DNA from: Treponema sp.
GTDB lineage: Bacteria; Spirochaetota; Spirochaetia; Treponematales; Treponemataceae
Assembly: GCA_016287815.1 (NCBI GenBank)
Contig: JAEEWW010000003.1
Location: 17,483 to 81,482, forward strand
DNA length: 64,000 nt
Reading direction: 5' to 3'
A program made the translations under genes and the position numbers. Shown here one piece after another: positions 45,575 through 54,692 of this stretch; positions within the stretch are counted from its first letter, which is position 1, and every line of letters begins with the position of its first letter. Below the pieces are notes generated by a model. The model saw only the letters and a list, made by a program, of their open reading frames with translations, was not told the DNA's origin and ran no database searches.

Positions 45575-47565
45575 AATTCGTACCACTGACCTTCAGTCGT
45601 TAAATACCAGTCAACTAAAACCGTTGCAAGTGCAGGATTATACCAGGAAATACTTCCGTCTCTATTTAAAATTATCAGTCTGCTTGAATTACGTTCGATT
45701 TTAAGCGGTAAAGAAGCAGATCGTTTGTAATGAAACTGTTTTTTTGTCTGCAAATTAAAAGACATTATCTGGTCTTTTCCCATATTCGTATAAATGTATG
45801 GAGAAAAAAGCTTTACAAATGAATCAGGATCTTCATCATTTATCTGAAGAATTGTAGAAGACATTTTTGTATCAGGTTCAAATTTAAATAATTCTGTTTT
45901 TGAATTTGCGCTAGAACTTTCCGTAACCCTTATTCCGTAAATTTCATTTTCAGTTTCAGATTTGTTCAGTGAATAAGCAACATTCCCGGACATTGAAATA
46001 GGAACAATTTCCTTTGTTACTGTGTCAACAAAAATAAAAGGACTTTCTGGATTTGTTGCTGCGGATTTTGCAACATAAAGGGAATTTTCATCATATAAAA
46101 GGGCATCCTGTAATCCAGAGCCTTCATACAATGTTGTAATAGAATTGTCTTTTAAATTAAAGACTTTTACAGTTGTATTTCCTTCAAGAATAACAAGTTT
46201 GTCACCAAAAAGACGTAAAGTCTGAATAATTTTCTGCGGAACAAAAAGTTCCTGAGGAGTTTTGTCAGAAAGCTTAATAAGTTCAATCGGCTTTCTGCTG
46301 TTTTTTGTCCACAAAATAATATTGTCATTGTAAGTTAAAATATTAGTCTGATTTGAATTGGCAGCAACTTTATCAACAATACCGTTATCGTACGAAGATT
46401 TATATACAGCATTTCCTGTAAGGAAATAAAAAGATTCACCGGTCTGAGAAATATCGGAAATCCGGTCATACATATTGTCTGTAAGCGGATAAAAAGAAAT
46501 CTGTCTGTTTTCAGAAATAAAATCTGAATTGATTTTATAAATATTTCCGTTCTGTGAGCCCAAAACTATATCATTGCCTGATTTTGCTGCACATACAATT
46601 GATTCACGCCCGGGTAAACGGTTTATTTTTTTTACAAGCTTTGGAGAAGAAACACTGTTGTTGTCAAGATTTTCAAGGACTTTTAAATTATAGAGTTTGC
46701 CGTCAAATTCAAGATAATAAAGGTCTTTGTCAAATTTTCCGCATATCAGAATCGGATTTTTTGCAGGAACAAAGGATGTTTCCATGCCTGTAGTTGCCTG
46801 AACAACGCTTATGCCGTCGTTTGTAGCACCTGCAAAAAATACATTATTATTAAATAAAACTGTTTGCTTAAAACCTGCACCTATGTCAAATTTTGCTTTC
46901 AGGACACCAGTCCGAAGATTATAATATGACAAAAGTCCCGAAGGTGAATAGGTTACAATGCTGTTTTCTGTGGCACTTGAAGTTGCCATAGAAATAATAG
47001 CCTGTGAATTTGAAAGCTTGTTAGGAACTACTGTTCCTGTAGAAGAATTTAAGCATACAACGCCATTTATTGCAGAAGTTCCGACTATAATATAAGTTCC
47101 TTTTTCTGTGTAAGATAAGGATGTAACGGGATTTGCAAAACGTTTGGATGTAAACTTTCGGGTATGAGTTTTCCAGTTCCAGACACTTACACGGTTAATA
47201 AGGCCACCGTCTGTTTCATAAACTGCAATATCACTTCCGTTTGGTGAGCGGGCAATCATTTTTATTTCAAGATCGGAAATCTGATAGTGTTCGCCAACAC
47301 CATCATCAGTCCATTTAATTAAAAAACCGTCTTCACCGGCAGAAAAAAAAGAATTGTCAGCAAAATTTCCTGTTTCCAAAGAAGCAATGGCTGTTACTGC
47401 ATTCTGGTGCGACTGCATGGAAATATGTGACTGTGCAGAAAGATTTGAAAAAAAACAAAATAAAAGCGTACCTAAAAAAAAGTTTTTTACACTTTCTGAT
47501 ATTATCATTTTAAGATAAGATTTATTTGAAAATATAATTGAAGAAGAGTTTAATAATTTTTTCAT
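45571..47565 (-). CDS. Exported WD40-like beta-propeller protein, unknown role
   Basis: A 664-residue protein with an N-terminal hydrophobic segment (about 31-45) ending NLSAQ, which reads as a signal peptide. The mature part has repeated WD40-like blades, for example HQNAVTAIASLETG, SFFSAGEDGFLIKWTDDG and RVSVWNWKTHTRKFTSKR, perhaps two propellers. The ATG overlaps the rseP stop as ATGA, with AGG a few bases ahead, so it is the terminal gene of the dxr-rseP envelope operon. A second ATG at 47508 would give a more compact signal peptide. A periplasmic or surface scaffold is likely. Confidence 0.75.
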   Translation of the reverse strand: MKKLLNSSSIIFSNKSYLKMIISESVKNFFLGTLLFCFFSNLSAQSHISMQSHQNAVTAIASLETGNFADNSFFSAGEDGFLIKWTDDGVGEHYQISDLEIKMIARSPNGSDIAVYETDGGLINRVSVWNWKTHTRKFTSKRFANPVTSLSYTEKGTYIIVGTSAINGVVCLNSSTGTVVPNKLSNSQAIISMATSSATENSIVTYSPSGLLSYYNLRTGVLKAKFDIGAGFKQTVLFNNNVFFAGATNDGISVVQATTGMETSFVPAKNPILICGKFDKDLYYLEFDGKLYNLKVLENLDNNSVSSPKLVKKINRLPGRESIVCAAKSGNDIVLGSQNGNIYKINSDFISENRQISFYPLTDNMYDRISDISQTGESFYFLTGNAVYKSSYDNGIVDKVAANSNQTNILTYNDNIILWTKNSRKPIELIKLSDKTPQELFVPQKIIQTLRLFGDKLVILEGNTTVKVFNLKDNSITTLYEGSGLQDALLYDENSLYVAKSAATNPESPFIFVDTVTKEIVPISMSGNVAYSLNKSETENEIYGIRVTESSSANSKTELFKFEPDTKMSSTILQINDEDPDSFVKLFSPYIYTNMGKDQIMSFNLQTKKQFHYKRSASLPLKIERNSSRLIILNRDGSISWYNPALATVLVDWYLTTEGQWYEF

Positions 47566-48686
47566 TTTCTACCTGCCAATGATATAAAATACTGTATATC
47601 GCCTGAAATTCCAATAATAAAAAGAAAAGCTATGAATGCAATTCCTATATATTGAACATAATATTGTATTTTTGGCGGAATCTGTTTTCCTATTATAAAT
47701 TCAATTATAGAAAAAAGAACCAGTCCGCCGTCAAGAATCGGAACTGGAAGTAAATTCAATAAAAATAATGAAATGCTGATTAGTGACATAAAATTCAGTG
47801 TATTTGTTATACCGATTTTTATTCCTGCAACAAAACTTTCTTTTACTGTATCGCCAAGCATTGTTGTAATTCTTGCAGGTCCTGAAACCGCATTTTTAAT
47901 TTCAATTCCTTTAAACAAAGTTCTTATGCTTTTTATAGAAACTTTTACAAGTTCAACGGTATCTAAAAAACCTTTTTTTAATGCCGGAAAAAAGGAAAGG
48001 GGGGCAATAAATCTTTTTTCAACCGAACCTGGTGTACTTGTAACCCCGATTTTTCCAGTTCCTGTTGATTTATCCAGTTCAGAGTGTACCGTGAAAGAAA
48101 GTTCCTGATTATCCCGTTGCACAACAATTTGTATATCTTCATCAGGTCTGAAACTGATATTTGAATAAATATCAGAAAAATCAGAAATTTTTATTCCGTT
48201 AATTGATTTTATAATGTCACCTGTCTGCAAACCTCCGTCACGGGCTGCAGAATGAATTTCTGGATATACTTCATCAGCCAGAACAATCTGTGCAGATGGA
48301 GAATAATAAAAAGTTCCGAGTATTGCAATTATTGTTAGTGCAATTACAGAAAATATAAAATTTGAGGCAGGTCCTGCAAATGCTATGAAAGTCCTGCAAA
48401 GCGGATGTATGCCATATAAGGAATCTTTATCTGCCTGAATTTTATTCAATCCGGCTTCCACGGCATTTGAAAAATCTTTTTCACCTTTCATTCCGCAGTA
48501 TCCGCCAAGCGGCAGCAAAGAAATTCTATAATCTGTCTGACCGATTTTCTTATGCAAAAGTACAGGCCCCATTCCAACAGAAAAAGATTCAACCTTTACT
48601 TTGCAAATTTTTGCAGCAATAAAATGTCCTGCTTCATGGATAATTACAAGAAAACAAAGGGAAATAAGTCCGTAAATAACTGTCAA
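47562..48686 (-). CDS. rseP: RseP-type site-2 membrane metalloprotease
   Basis: A 374-residue intramembrane zinc protease. HEAGHF at about residues 17-22 is the catalytic motif, a single PDZ domain (GGLQTGDIIKSINGIKISDF) follows, and the second active-site segment is PVPILDGGLVLF. Such enzymes cut membrane-bound regulators such as anti-sigma factors and remnant signal peptides. Only one PDZ is evident, where E. coli RseP has two. It overlaps the dxr stop and the propeller start by 4 bp each. Confidence 0.94.
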   Translation of the reverse strand: MTVIYGLISLCFLVIIHEAGHFIAAKICKVKVESFSVGMGPVLLHKKIGQTDYRISLLPLGGYCGMKGEKDFSNAVEAGLNKIQADKDSLYGIHPLCRTFIAFAGPASNFIFSVIALTIIAILGTFYYSPSAQIVLADEVYPEIHSAARDGGLQTGDIIKSINGIKISDFSDIYSNISFRPDEDIQIVVQRDNQELSFTVHSELDKSTGTGKIGVTSTPGSVEKRFIAPLSFFPALKKGFLDTVELVKVSIKSIRTLFKGIEIKNAVSGPARITTMLGDTVKESFVAGIKIGITNTLNFMSLISISLFLLNLLPVPILDGGLVLFSIIEFIIGKQIPPKIQYYVQYIGIAFIAFLFIIGISGDIQYFISLAGRK

Positions 48687-49768
48687 AGCAATTCCTCTGC
48701 ATATTTTCTTGCTTCCGCATCAATAGCAAAAACTTCTTCAAAATCATCCGGCTCTTTTGTCCAGTCTTTTTGCAAAGTTTTTTCCGTTATTTTTGGAATA
48801 TCCAAAAAGCCGATTTTTTTTTCAATAAAAGCCTGTACCGCAACTTCATTCGCCGCATTAAAGGCAATTGTATACCCACAGTTTTTTTCTGCTGCATTAA
48901 ATGCAAGGCGCAGCATAGGAAAATCTTCATAACGAGGCTTATAGAAAGTTAATTCATGGTCGAATAAATCAAATTTCTGCATGAAATTAGGAAGAACTTT
49001 TGGCCAGCTTAAAGCACTTACAATAGGGTGCTTCATATCCGGTTCAGAAATCTGACCATACATAACACCGTCATTTGTCCGTATAAGAGAATGAACAATA
49101 CTTTGTGGATGCACAACAACCTGAATTTTTGAAACAGGTACATGAAAAAGTCTGCATGCTTCAATTACTTCAAGCCCTTTGTTAGCAAGAGTTGCAGAAT
49201 CTATGGTAATTTTTTTTCCCATATTCCATGTAGGATGTTTTAATGTATCTTCAACTGTTACGCCTGCAAGTTTTTCTTTAGGCAAAGTCCTGAAAGGTCC
49301 ACCGCTTGCAGTAATAATAAGGCTTTCAATATTTTCACTTCCGTAACGTTCTACAAGATTAAAAATAGCAGAATGCTCAGAATCAACAGGCAAAATAGAA
49401 CAATTTCGTTTTTTAGCAAGATTTTGAACTAAAGAAGCTGCCATTACGATTGTCTCTTTATTTGCCAGAGCCAGATCAATGCCTGCATCAAGCACCAGAC
49501 GGGAAGGTTCAAGACCGGCAGCTCCTGCAATTCCGTTTACGGCAATGTCAGGTTTTGTTTCATCTAAAAGACGTTTTATTCCGTCGGTTCCTTCAACAGA
49601 AGTTATTGTATATTTACAGTTAAATTCAGATGCAAGTTTTTTTACTTCGTCAATATGTGTGTGTGCACTCAAACCTGCAACACAGAATTCATTTTTCATG
49701 TTGCGGATTACATCCAGAGTGCTTTTACCGATAGAACCGGTACAGCCTAATACTAAAACTCTTTTCAT
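48683..49768 (-). CDS. dxr: 1-deoxy-D-xylulose 5-phosphate reductoisomerase
   Basis: A 361-residue enzyme, slightly short of the E. coli form, that makes MEP in the non-mevalonate isoprenoid pathway. NADPH loop GCTGSIGKSTLDVIRN is near the start. The metal/substrate segments VDSEHSAIFN, ASGGPFR and HPTWNMGKKITIDSATL are intact. It lies between cdsA and rseP with 4-bp overlaps on both sides. It shares a pathway with uppS upstream, which uses the isoprenoid units. Confidence 0.96.
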   Translation of the reverse strand: MKRVLVLGCTGSIGKSTLDVIRNMKNEFCVAGLSAHTHIDEVKKLASEFNCKYTITSVEGTDGIKRLLDETKPDIAVNGIAGAAGLEPSRLVLDAGIDLALANKETIVMAASLVQNLAKKRNCSILPVDSEHSAIFNLVERYGSENIESLIITASGGPFRTLPKEKLAGVTVEDTLKHPTWNMGKKITIDSATLANKGLEVIEACRLFHVPVSKIQVVVHPQSIVHSLIRTNDGVMYGQISEPDMKHPIVSALSWPKVLPNFMQKFDLFDHELTFYKPRYEDFPMLRLAFNAAEKNCGYTIAFNAANEVAVQAFIEKKIGFLDIPKITEKTLQKDWTKEPDDFEEVFAIDAEARKYAEELL

Positions 49769-50625
49769 ATTTCTCTGAAAAACAGGAATATAATCATATA
49801 AAATACAGGGCCTGCAAAAATAATGGAATCAATTGAATCAAGCAAACCACCGCGCCCGGGGATAATGCATCCGCTGTCTTTTACGCCAACACAGCGTTTT
49901 ATAACTGATTCAACAAGGTCTCCTAACATTCCCGTTGTAGCGATTAATATTCCCATAAAAATCATTTTTACTACAGAACCAAAGAAAACTTCAGGCCATA
50001 TATATTTTGCAAGAAGGGCAGAGGCAATTGAACCGGCATAGCCGCCAAAAAATCCTGCTAAACTTTTGTTCGGACTTGCTTTAAAAATTCCTCTGTTGTT
50101 TTTTCCAAAAAGCATACCGATTAACCATGCAAGAGAATCACACAGGAAAATCATAAAAAGATAAGTCATGATTAATACAGTTGAATTTTTATAAACTGTA
50201 AGACGTGATACATAGGTAATCAGATAACCGGCATATAAAACAATAAAAGTTGATGTTAAAATATGCTCAATAGAATATGTAAAAGTTTTTGCAGTTAATA
50301 CTTCTGTTGCAAGAATAAGAAGAAAACAAATTAAAAGTGAAAATTCAAGATAATGAAAAGAAAAACCGAATGATGCACAAAGACATGCAACTAACGCCGG
50401 AATTCCGGTAAGAAAATAAACATATACCTTAGGAAACTGTTTGTATTTTTTTTCAAATAAACCGTATACTTCGCTCGAAGAAAAAAGTGAACATAAAATG
50501 ATTACAACATGCAGCAAAAGATGATGGCTTGCAGAAACTGCAACCATTCCTATTACTAAAGGAAGTCCTATAAAAAAAATCAAAAGTCGTTGTACAAGTT
50601 TACTCACTTTGTTCCACCACATCAT
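49765..50625 (-). CDS. cdsA: Phosphatidate cytidylyltransferase
   Basis: A 286-residue inner-membrane enzyme that makes CDP-diacylglycerol, the common precursor of phospholipids. About seven to eight membrane segments are predicted. The CdsA signature is visible as SPNKSLAGFFGGYAG and, near the C-terminus, GVKDSGCIIPGRGGLLDSID. It overlaps uppS and dxr by 4 bp each. Confidence 0.95.
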   Translation of the reverse strand: MMWWNKVSKLVQRLLIFFIGLPLVIGMVAVSASHHLLLHVVIILCSLFSSSEVYGLFEKKYKQFPKVYVYFLTGIPALVACLCASFGFSFHYLEFSLLICFLLILATEVLTAKTFTYSIEHILTSTFIVLYAGYLITYVSRLTVYKNSTVLIMTYLFMIFLCDSLAWLIGMLFGKNNRGIFKASPNKSLAGFFGGYAGSIASALLAKYIWPEVFFGSVVKMIFMGILIATTGMLGDLVESVIKRCVGVKDSGCIIPGRGGLLDSIDSIIFAGPVFYMIIFLFFREI

Positions 50626-51338
50626 TTTACAACTACTGCACCGAAGCGCCGGTTGCGATTTTTAAATTCTTCTATATTACTTTTAAACTCTTCTATATTA
50701 TAATCCGGCCAAAGCGTATTTGTAAACACTAATTCTGCATAAGCTGCATGCCATAACAAAAAATTACTTAATCTGTATTCGCCGCCGGTTCGAATAAGTA
50801 AATCAACATCCGGAAGTTCCGGTATATCAAAACTTCCTGATAAATCCTTTTCAGTTATATTTGAAAAATCGAAGTTATTTTTATCTAACTTTTTTATTCC
50901 GCGAAGAATTTCATCTCTTCCGCCATAATTAATGGCAAGAACAACGGTCATTCCAGTAAAATGCTCTGTATCTTTTTTTGCGTTGATTATTTCCTGCTGA
51001 ACGTCTTCAGGTAACGCAGATAAATCTCCGATATGCATAACGCGTATACCGTTTTCTTTATAAAACTCAAACTCTGCACGAAGATGACTTTTTATTAAAT
51101 TCATCAGATAACCGACTTCATCCTGAGTTCTTTTCCAGTTTTCTGTTGAAAAAGTATAGAGCGTTAAATATTTTACACCGAGTGCGGCAGCTGCCTTTAC
51201 TATATTTTTTGCAACCGTAAGCCCTTCTTTGTGACCGAATGTGCGAGGTAATTTTCTTTTTTGAGCCCAGCGGCCGTTTCCGTCCATAATAATACCGACG
51301 TGAACCGGTACGCCAGGATTTATATTTTCAGCTGACAT
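50622..51338 (-). CDS. uppS: Undecaprenyl diphosphate synthase
   Basis: A 238-residue cis-prenyltransferase that makes the C55 carrier lipid for peptidoglycan and other wall polymers. The catalytic Asp lies in GIIMDGNGRWAQKR, NYGGRDEI follows, and the C-terminal RTGGEYRLSNFLLWHAAYAE is complete. The ATG shares one base with the frr stop. Confidence 0.96.
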   Translation of the reverse strand: MSAENINPGVPVHVGIIMDGNGRWAQKRKLPRTFGHKEGLTVAKNIVKAAAALGVKYLTLYTFSTENWKRTQDEVGYLMNLIKSHLRAEFEFYKENGIRVMHIGDLSALPEDVQQEIINAKKDTEHFTGMTVVLAINYGGRDEILRGIKKLDKNNFDFSNITEKDLSGSFDIPELPDVDLLIRTGGEYRLSNFLLWHAAYAELVFTNTLWPDYNIEEFKSNIEEFKNRNRRFGAVVVK

Positions 51339-51886
51339 CAGCCTTCCATTATTTCTTTTTCTTTTGCATCGTAGATTTTATTGATTTCTGCGATGTACTT
51401 ATCAGTTTCTTTCTGAAGGTCATTTTCTGCTGTTTTTAATGCATCTTCAGTAAGTTCACCTGCTTTCTGCTGTTTTTTAAAATCATCGTTTCCGTCGCGG
51501 CGGATATTTCTGATTGCAGTTCTTGAGTTTTCTGCAATACCTTTAATCTGTTTTACCAAATCTTTTCTGCGGTCAGCAGTTAGCGGAGGAATGGAAATGC
51601 GGATTACCTTTCCGTCATTTGAAGGATTTAAACCTAAATCTGCTAAACTGATTCCTTTTTCAATTTCTGCAATTAACGACTTGTCAAAAGGCTGAATAAT
51701 AATTGAGCGGGCTTCAGGAATAGAAATTGTTGCAACCTGATTTAATGGAGATTTTGCTCCATAAGCATTTACACGAACTTTATCAAAAATAGCAGCTGAT
51801 GCACGTCCTGTGCGGATTCCACTAAAAGAATCTTTAAGGGCAGCAATAGTTTTATCCATACGGGCTGAATAAGCTTCAATTGACAT
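51338..51886 (-). CDS. frr: Ribosome recycling factor
   Basis: A 182-residue factor that, with EF-G, splits the ribosome after termination. The N-terminal helix region contains RTGRASAAIFDKVRVNAYG, and the C-terminal part PPLTADRRKDLVKQIKGIAE and NIRRDGNDDFKK, all typical. It begins after a terminator that ends the rpsB-tsf unit, and it is the first gene of the coupled frr-uppS-cdsA-dxr-rseP run. An AGGATAAAAA ribosome site lies upstream. Confidence 0.96.
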   Translation of the reverse strand: MSIEAYSARMDKTIAALKDSFSGIRTGRASAAIFDKVRVNAYGAKSPLNQVATISIPEARSIIIQPFDKSLIAEIEKGISLADLGLNPSNDGKVIRISIPPLTADRRKDLVKQIKGIAENSRTAIRNIRRDGNDDFKKQQKAGELTEDALKTAENDLQKETDKYIAEINKIYDAKEKEIMEG

Positions 51887-51913
51887 TTTTATCCTCCATT
51901 ATTATAAATCGTA

Positions 51914-51942
51914 TAAAAAACTGGCGGTGCCTGAGCACCACC
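51914..51942 (-). terminator. Terminator after tsf
   Basis: On the minus strand, ggtggtgc and gcaccgcc pair over 8 bp (one G-U) with a 4-base loop and are followed by AG and six T. It separates rpsB-tsf from frr. Confidence 0.85.
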
Positions 51943-51957
51943 AATTTTCTAAGTCAG

Positions 51958-52791
51958 TTATTTTCCTAATACGAAAAGAACAGCTTTGTCAAATGACAAT
52001 GTTGCACCTACAGCTTTACCAACTTCTGCAAGTTTAGCTGTAACAGTTTTCTTGTCATCTTTTACGAACATCTGGTCTTCAAAACAGATTTCAGCAAGGT
52101 GTTTGTTAATTTTACCCTGAAGAATTCCTTCTTTAACGTTTGCCGGCTTAGAAGCCATTTTTTCGTCCTGATCCATCTGAGCTTTGAAAATTTCTTTCTG
52201 TTCGTTGATGTAGCTTTCCGGAACATCTTTTTTAGATGTGTATGCCGGTGTGAATGCAGCAATGTGCAGACAGCAGTCGTAAGCAAATGTTTTAACTTCT
52301 TCTGCTGTAGAACCTTTTACTACAACTACGGCACCAGTCTTTTTGTCTGAGTGTACATAGAATGAAGCTGTTGCATCAGAAGGAATATCAATTACTTCTA
52401 CCTTTGCAACTTTCATATTTTCACGGATAGAAATCTTGAGTGGTTCAAGAATTGCTTCGTGTTCCGGTTCAACTTTTGTATAACCTTTTTCAAAAGTTGC
52501 GTCCAAAAGTTTTTCACCAACAGCAATAAAGTCTGTGTTGTTAGCAACGAAGTCTGTTTCACATGTAAGTTCAACAACTGCAATTTTGTTTCCGCTCTGA
52601 CGAACAAAGAGACGTCCTTCTGTTGTAGCACGTTCTGCTCTTTTTGCCATAGCAGCAAGTCCTTTTTCTTTAAGGATTTTTTCTGCTTCTGCAGCGTTTC
52701 CGTTAGCTTCTACGAGTGCTTTTTTGCACTCCATCATTCCTGCTCCAGTTTTGTCGCGGAGCGATTTTACGTCTGATGCTTTAATATCCAT
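51958..52791 (-). CDS. tsf: Translation elongation factor Ts
   Basis: A 277-residue nucleotide-exchange factor for EF-Tu. It begins with the UBA-like helix region DIKASDVKSLRDKTGAGMME, and the EF-Tu contact motif TDFVANN is intact. It follows rpsB after 18 bp, the near-universal bacterial order, and ends at a terminator. Length is normal. Confidence 0.97.
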   Translation of the reverse strand: MDIKASDVKSLRDKTGAGMMECKKALVEANGNAAEAEKILKEKGLAAMAKRAERATTEGRLFVRQSGNKIAVVELTCETDFVANNTDFIAVGEKLLDATFEKGYTKVEPEHEAILEPLKISIRENMKVAKVEVIDIPSDATASFYVHSDKKTGAVVVVKGSTAEEVKTFAYDCCLHIAAFTPAYTSKKDVPESYINEQKEIFKAQMDQDEKMASKPANVKEGILQGKINKHLAEICFEDQMFVKDDKKTVTAKLAEVGKAVGATLSFDKAVLFVLGK

Positions 52792-52809
52792 CGTTAAACT
52801 CCACAGCTG

Positions 52810-53673
52810 TTATTTATAGAGCTTGTCTTCATCAACAAGGTCATCTTTTTCATCAGCTTCAACATCTTCTTCTTTCTGTTCTGTCGGCTGATAGTTAGAA
52901 TAATCAACGATTTCTTCGTCTTCATCTTTCTTAGCTGCGTCTGTAACGATTTCTTCGTCATCATTAAGATTTTCAATAATCTTAAGACCTGCATCGTTAT
53001 CAGCTTCAATTACTGCATTAGCGATGATTGATGTGAACAATGAAATTGCGCGGATTGCATCGTCGTTACCAGGAATAGGGTAGTCAATTCCTTCAGGGTT
53101 GCAGTTTGTATCAACTACAGCGATGATCGGGATACCCATTCTGCGAGCTTCTGCAACAGCAATCTGTTCCTTGTGTGTATCGATAATGAAAATAACTCCA
53201 GGAAGTTCTTTCATTTCTTTGATACCGCCAAGGTTCTTTTCAAGCTTTGCTTTTTCTTTCTGTAAAGCAGAAACTTCTTTTTTTGTAAGGTTTTCAAATG
53301 TGCCGTCAATTTCCATCTTTTCGATTTTCTTGAGGCGCTGAAGTGATTTTTTGATTGTAGAGAAGTTTGTAAGCATACCACCAAGCCAGCGGTTGTTTAC
53401 ATAGAACATGCCGCAGCGTTCAGCTTCTTTCTGAATAGCCTGCTGTGCCTGTTTTTTTGTTCCAACAAAAAGAACTGATTTGCCTGATGAGGCAATTTTG
53501 TGAACAGCATCGTAGCTGTCTTTGATTGCAGCGATAGTTTTCTGCAAATCGATAATGTGGATTCCGTTGCGCTGAGCGAAGATGTACTTCTTCATGCGAG
53601 GATCCCAACGCTTTACCTGATGACCAAAATGTACACCAGATTCAAGCAAACTCTTCATGGTTACAACTGCCAT
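52810..53673 (-). CDS. rpsB: Ribosomal protein S2, with acidic C-terminal tail
   Basis: A 287-residue small-subunit protein. I start at 53673 ([18 protein letters not shown]) because GGAGTTAATC precedes it. The frame to 53688 has no such site. The core contains [20 protein letters not shown] and [11 protein letters not shown]. The last ~55 residues form an acidic tail rich in Asp and Glu (for example [12 protein letters not shown] and [16 protein letters not shown]), beyond the ~230-residue core seen in most bacteria. The tail resembles those reported in some other phyla, and its role here is unknown. Confidence 0.96.
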   Translation of the reverse strand: MAVVTMKSLLESGVHFGHQVKRWDPRMKKYIFAQRNGIHIIDLQKTIAAIKDSYDAVHKIASSGKSVLFVGTKKQAQQAIQKEAERCGMFYVNNRWLGGMLTNFSTIKKSLQRLKKIEKMEIDGTFENLTKKEVSALQKEKAKLEKNLGGIKEMKELPGVIFIIDTHKEQIAVAEARRMGIPIIAVVDTNCNPEGIDYPIPGNDDAIRAISLFTSIIANAVIEADNDAGLKIIENLNDDEEIVTDAAKKDEDEEIVDYSNYQPTEQKEEDVEADEKDDLVDEDKLYK

Positions 53674-53787
53674 GATTAACTCCTTCACCGGGTAACAAGC
53701 TTTTCTAATAAATATTGCATTTCGTCATCAATTTCCTGTTTTTTTGAAAATTGATAATCATGCGGTGCCTGAAACCCACCTGACTCT

Positions 53788-53817
53788 GTTACACGTGATG
53801 AAAATTCAGCAGGTCAA
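53788..53817 (-). promoter_or_regulatory. Candidate promoter of rpsB-tsf with ~110-base leader
   Basis: On the minus strand TTGACC (53812-53817), an 18-base gap and TGTAAC (53788-53793). The leader to 53673 can fold a hairpin around atcaatttt/gaaattgat (about 53724-53755), which could be a site for autogenous control by S2, as known in some bacteria. Confidence 0.45.
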
Positions 53818-53903
53818 CTTTAAGTTACCGTATCCGAATGTTTCACCCGGAAAATTCAGAAATAACCGAAAACTCACACAGAGCATCAGCCATTCCGGCA
53901 AAA

Positions 53904-54494
53904 CTATTCTAAAATAGAATAACCTTGCTTTGTTAAAATATCATAAAGATTAGAAATAGGCAAGCCCACAACACAGCTCATGGAACCTTCAATACGATTT
54001 ATAAAGCATGAAGCTACTCCCTGAATCCTGTATCCGGCGGCGGCTCCAAGCCATTCTCCGGTTTTTACATACCAGTTAATTTCTTCGTCACTCATAGATT
54101 TAAAAGTAACTTTTGTAATGTTTGTAGAAGTTGCAATTTCTTTTGTCTTTCCATTATATAAGGCGACTGAAGTAATAACGTCGTGAGTATTTCCCTGAAG
54201 TTCCTTCAAAAAATCAAAAGCCTGCTGTTCAGATTCCGGTTTACCAAAAAGCTTACCATTAAACAGAACCAGAGTATCAGCTCCCAAAACCCACGGAACA
54301 AAACGTTCTTCTGGAATAATTGAAAAACAAGCTTTAACTTTTTTAACGGCAAGAAGTTCCGGAACTTTGTACAGGTTAGATTTATCTACATCAGATTCAT
54401 CAACATCTGGAATTATTACCTGAAATGGAATATTAAGCATTTTTAATATATTCTGTCTTCTCGGTGAAGCAGAAGCAAGTATGATTGATTCCAT
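53904..54494 (-). CDS. Maf-family nucleotide pyrophosphatase
   Basis: A 196-residue protein with the Maf signature LASASPRRQNILKML at the start, DVDESDV, and GADTLVLFNGKLFGKPES. Maf proteins hydrolyse non-canonical or modified nucleoside triphosphates (house-cleaning role) and have been linked to septum inhibition. It stands alone, divergent from the tRNA-Arg gene, whose promoter overlaps the start region. Whether it is the dTTP/UTP-type (YhdE) or the m7GTP-type (YceF) is not decided here. Confidence 0.93.
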   Translation of the reverse strand: MESIILASASPRRQNILKMLNIPFQVIIPDVDESDVDKSNLYKVPELLAVKKVKACFSIIPEERFVPWVLGADTLVLFNGKLFGKPESEQQAFDFLKELQGNTHDVITSVALYNGKTKEIATSTNITKVTFKSMSDEEINWYVKTGEWLGAAAGYRIQGVASCFINRIEGSMSCVVGLPISNLYDILTKQGYSILE

Positions 54495-54509
54495 AAAAAT
54501 GAACCTCGC

Positions 54510-54538
54510 TTGACTTTTTTTTCAAATACTTTTAACGT
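54510..54538 (+). promoter_or_regulatory. Promoter of tRNA-Arg
   Basis: TTGACT (54510-54515), a 17-base gap and TAACGT (54533-54538) lie 10 bases before the tRNA. The -35 is good and the -10 is weak. Confidence 0.5.
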
Positions 54539-54548
54539 CATCAAAGAC

Positions 54549-54622
54549 GAGAGATTAGCTCATCTGGATAGAGCGTTGGCCTCCGGAGCCGAAGGTAGCG
54601 CGTTCGAATCGCGTATCTCTCA
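54549..54622 (+). tRNA. tRNA-Arg (CCG)
   Basis: A 74-base cloverleaf starting GAGAGATTAGCTCATCTGG. The anticodon stem TTGGC/GCCGA encloses CTCCGGA, so the anticodon is CCG. The T arm reads CGCGTTCGAATCGCG. The acceptor GAGAGAT pairs fully with ATCTCTC. CCA is not encoded. Confidence 0.94.
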
Positions 54623-54640
54623 ATACATCTTGTAATAAAA

Positions 54641-54677
54641 AAAGCTGCCCGACAATATCTGAAAGGCAGCTTTTTTT
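54641..54677. terminator. Bidirectional terminator between tRNA-Arg and the HEAT-like gene
   Basis: aaagctgcc (54641-54649) pairs with ggcagcttt (54665-54673). A runs on one side and T runs on the other let it serve both the tRNA on the plus strand and the convergent gene ending at 54693. Confidence 0.82.
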
Positions 54678-54692
54678 ATAAGTCCGTAAGAA

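Noticed and set aside
51925-53775. Repeated gcggtgcctga near 51925 and 53762 as a shared control element
   Set aside because: One copy is part of the tsf terminator stem and the other has no matching partner strand nearby. An 11-bp match is probably chance.
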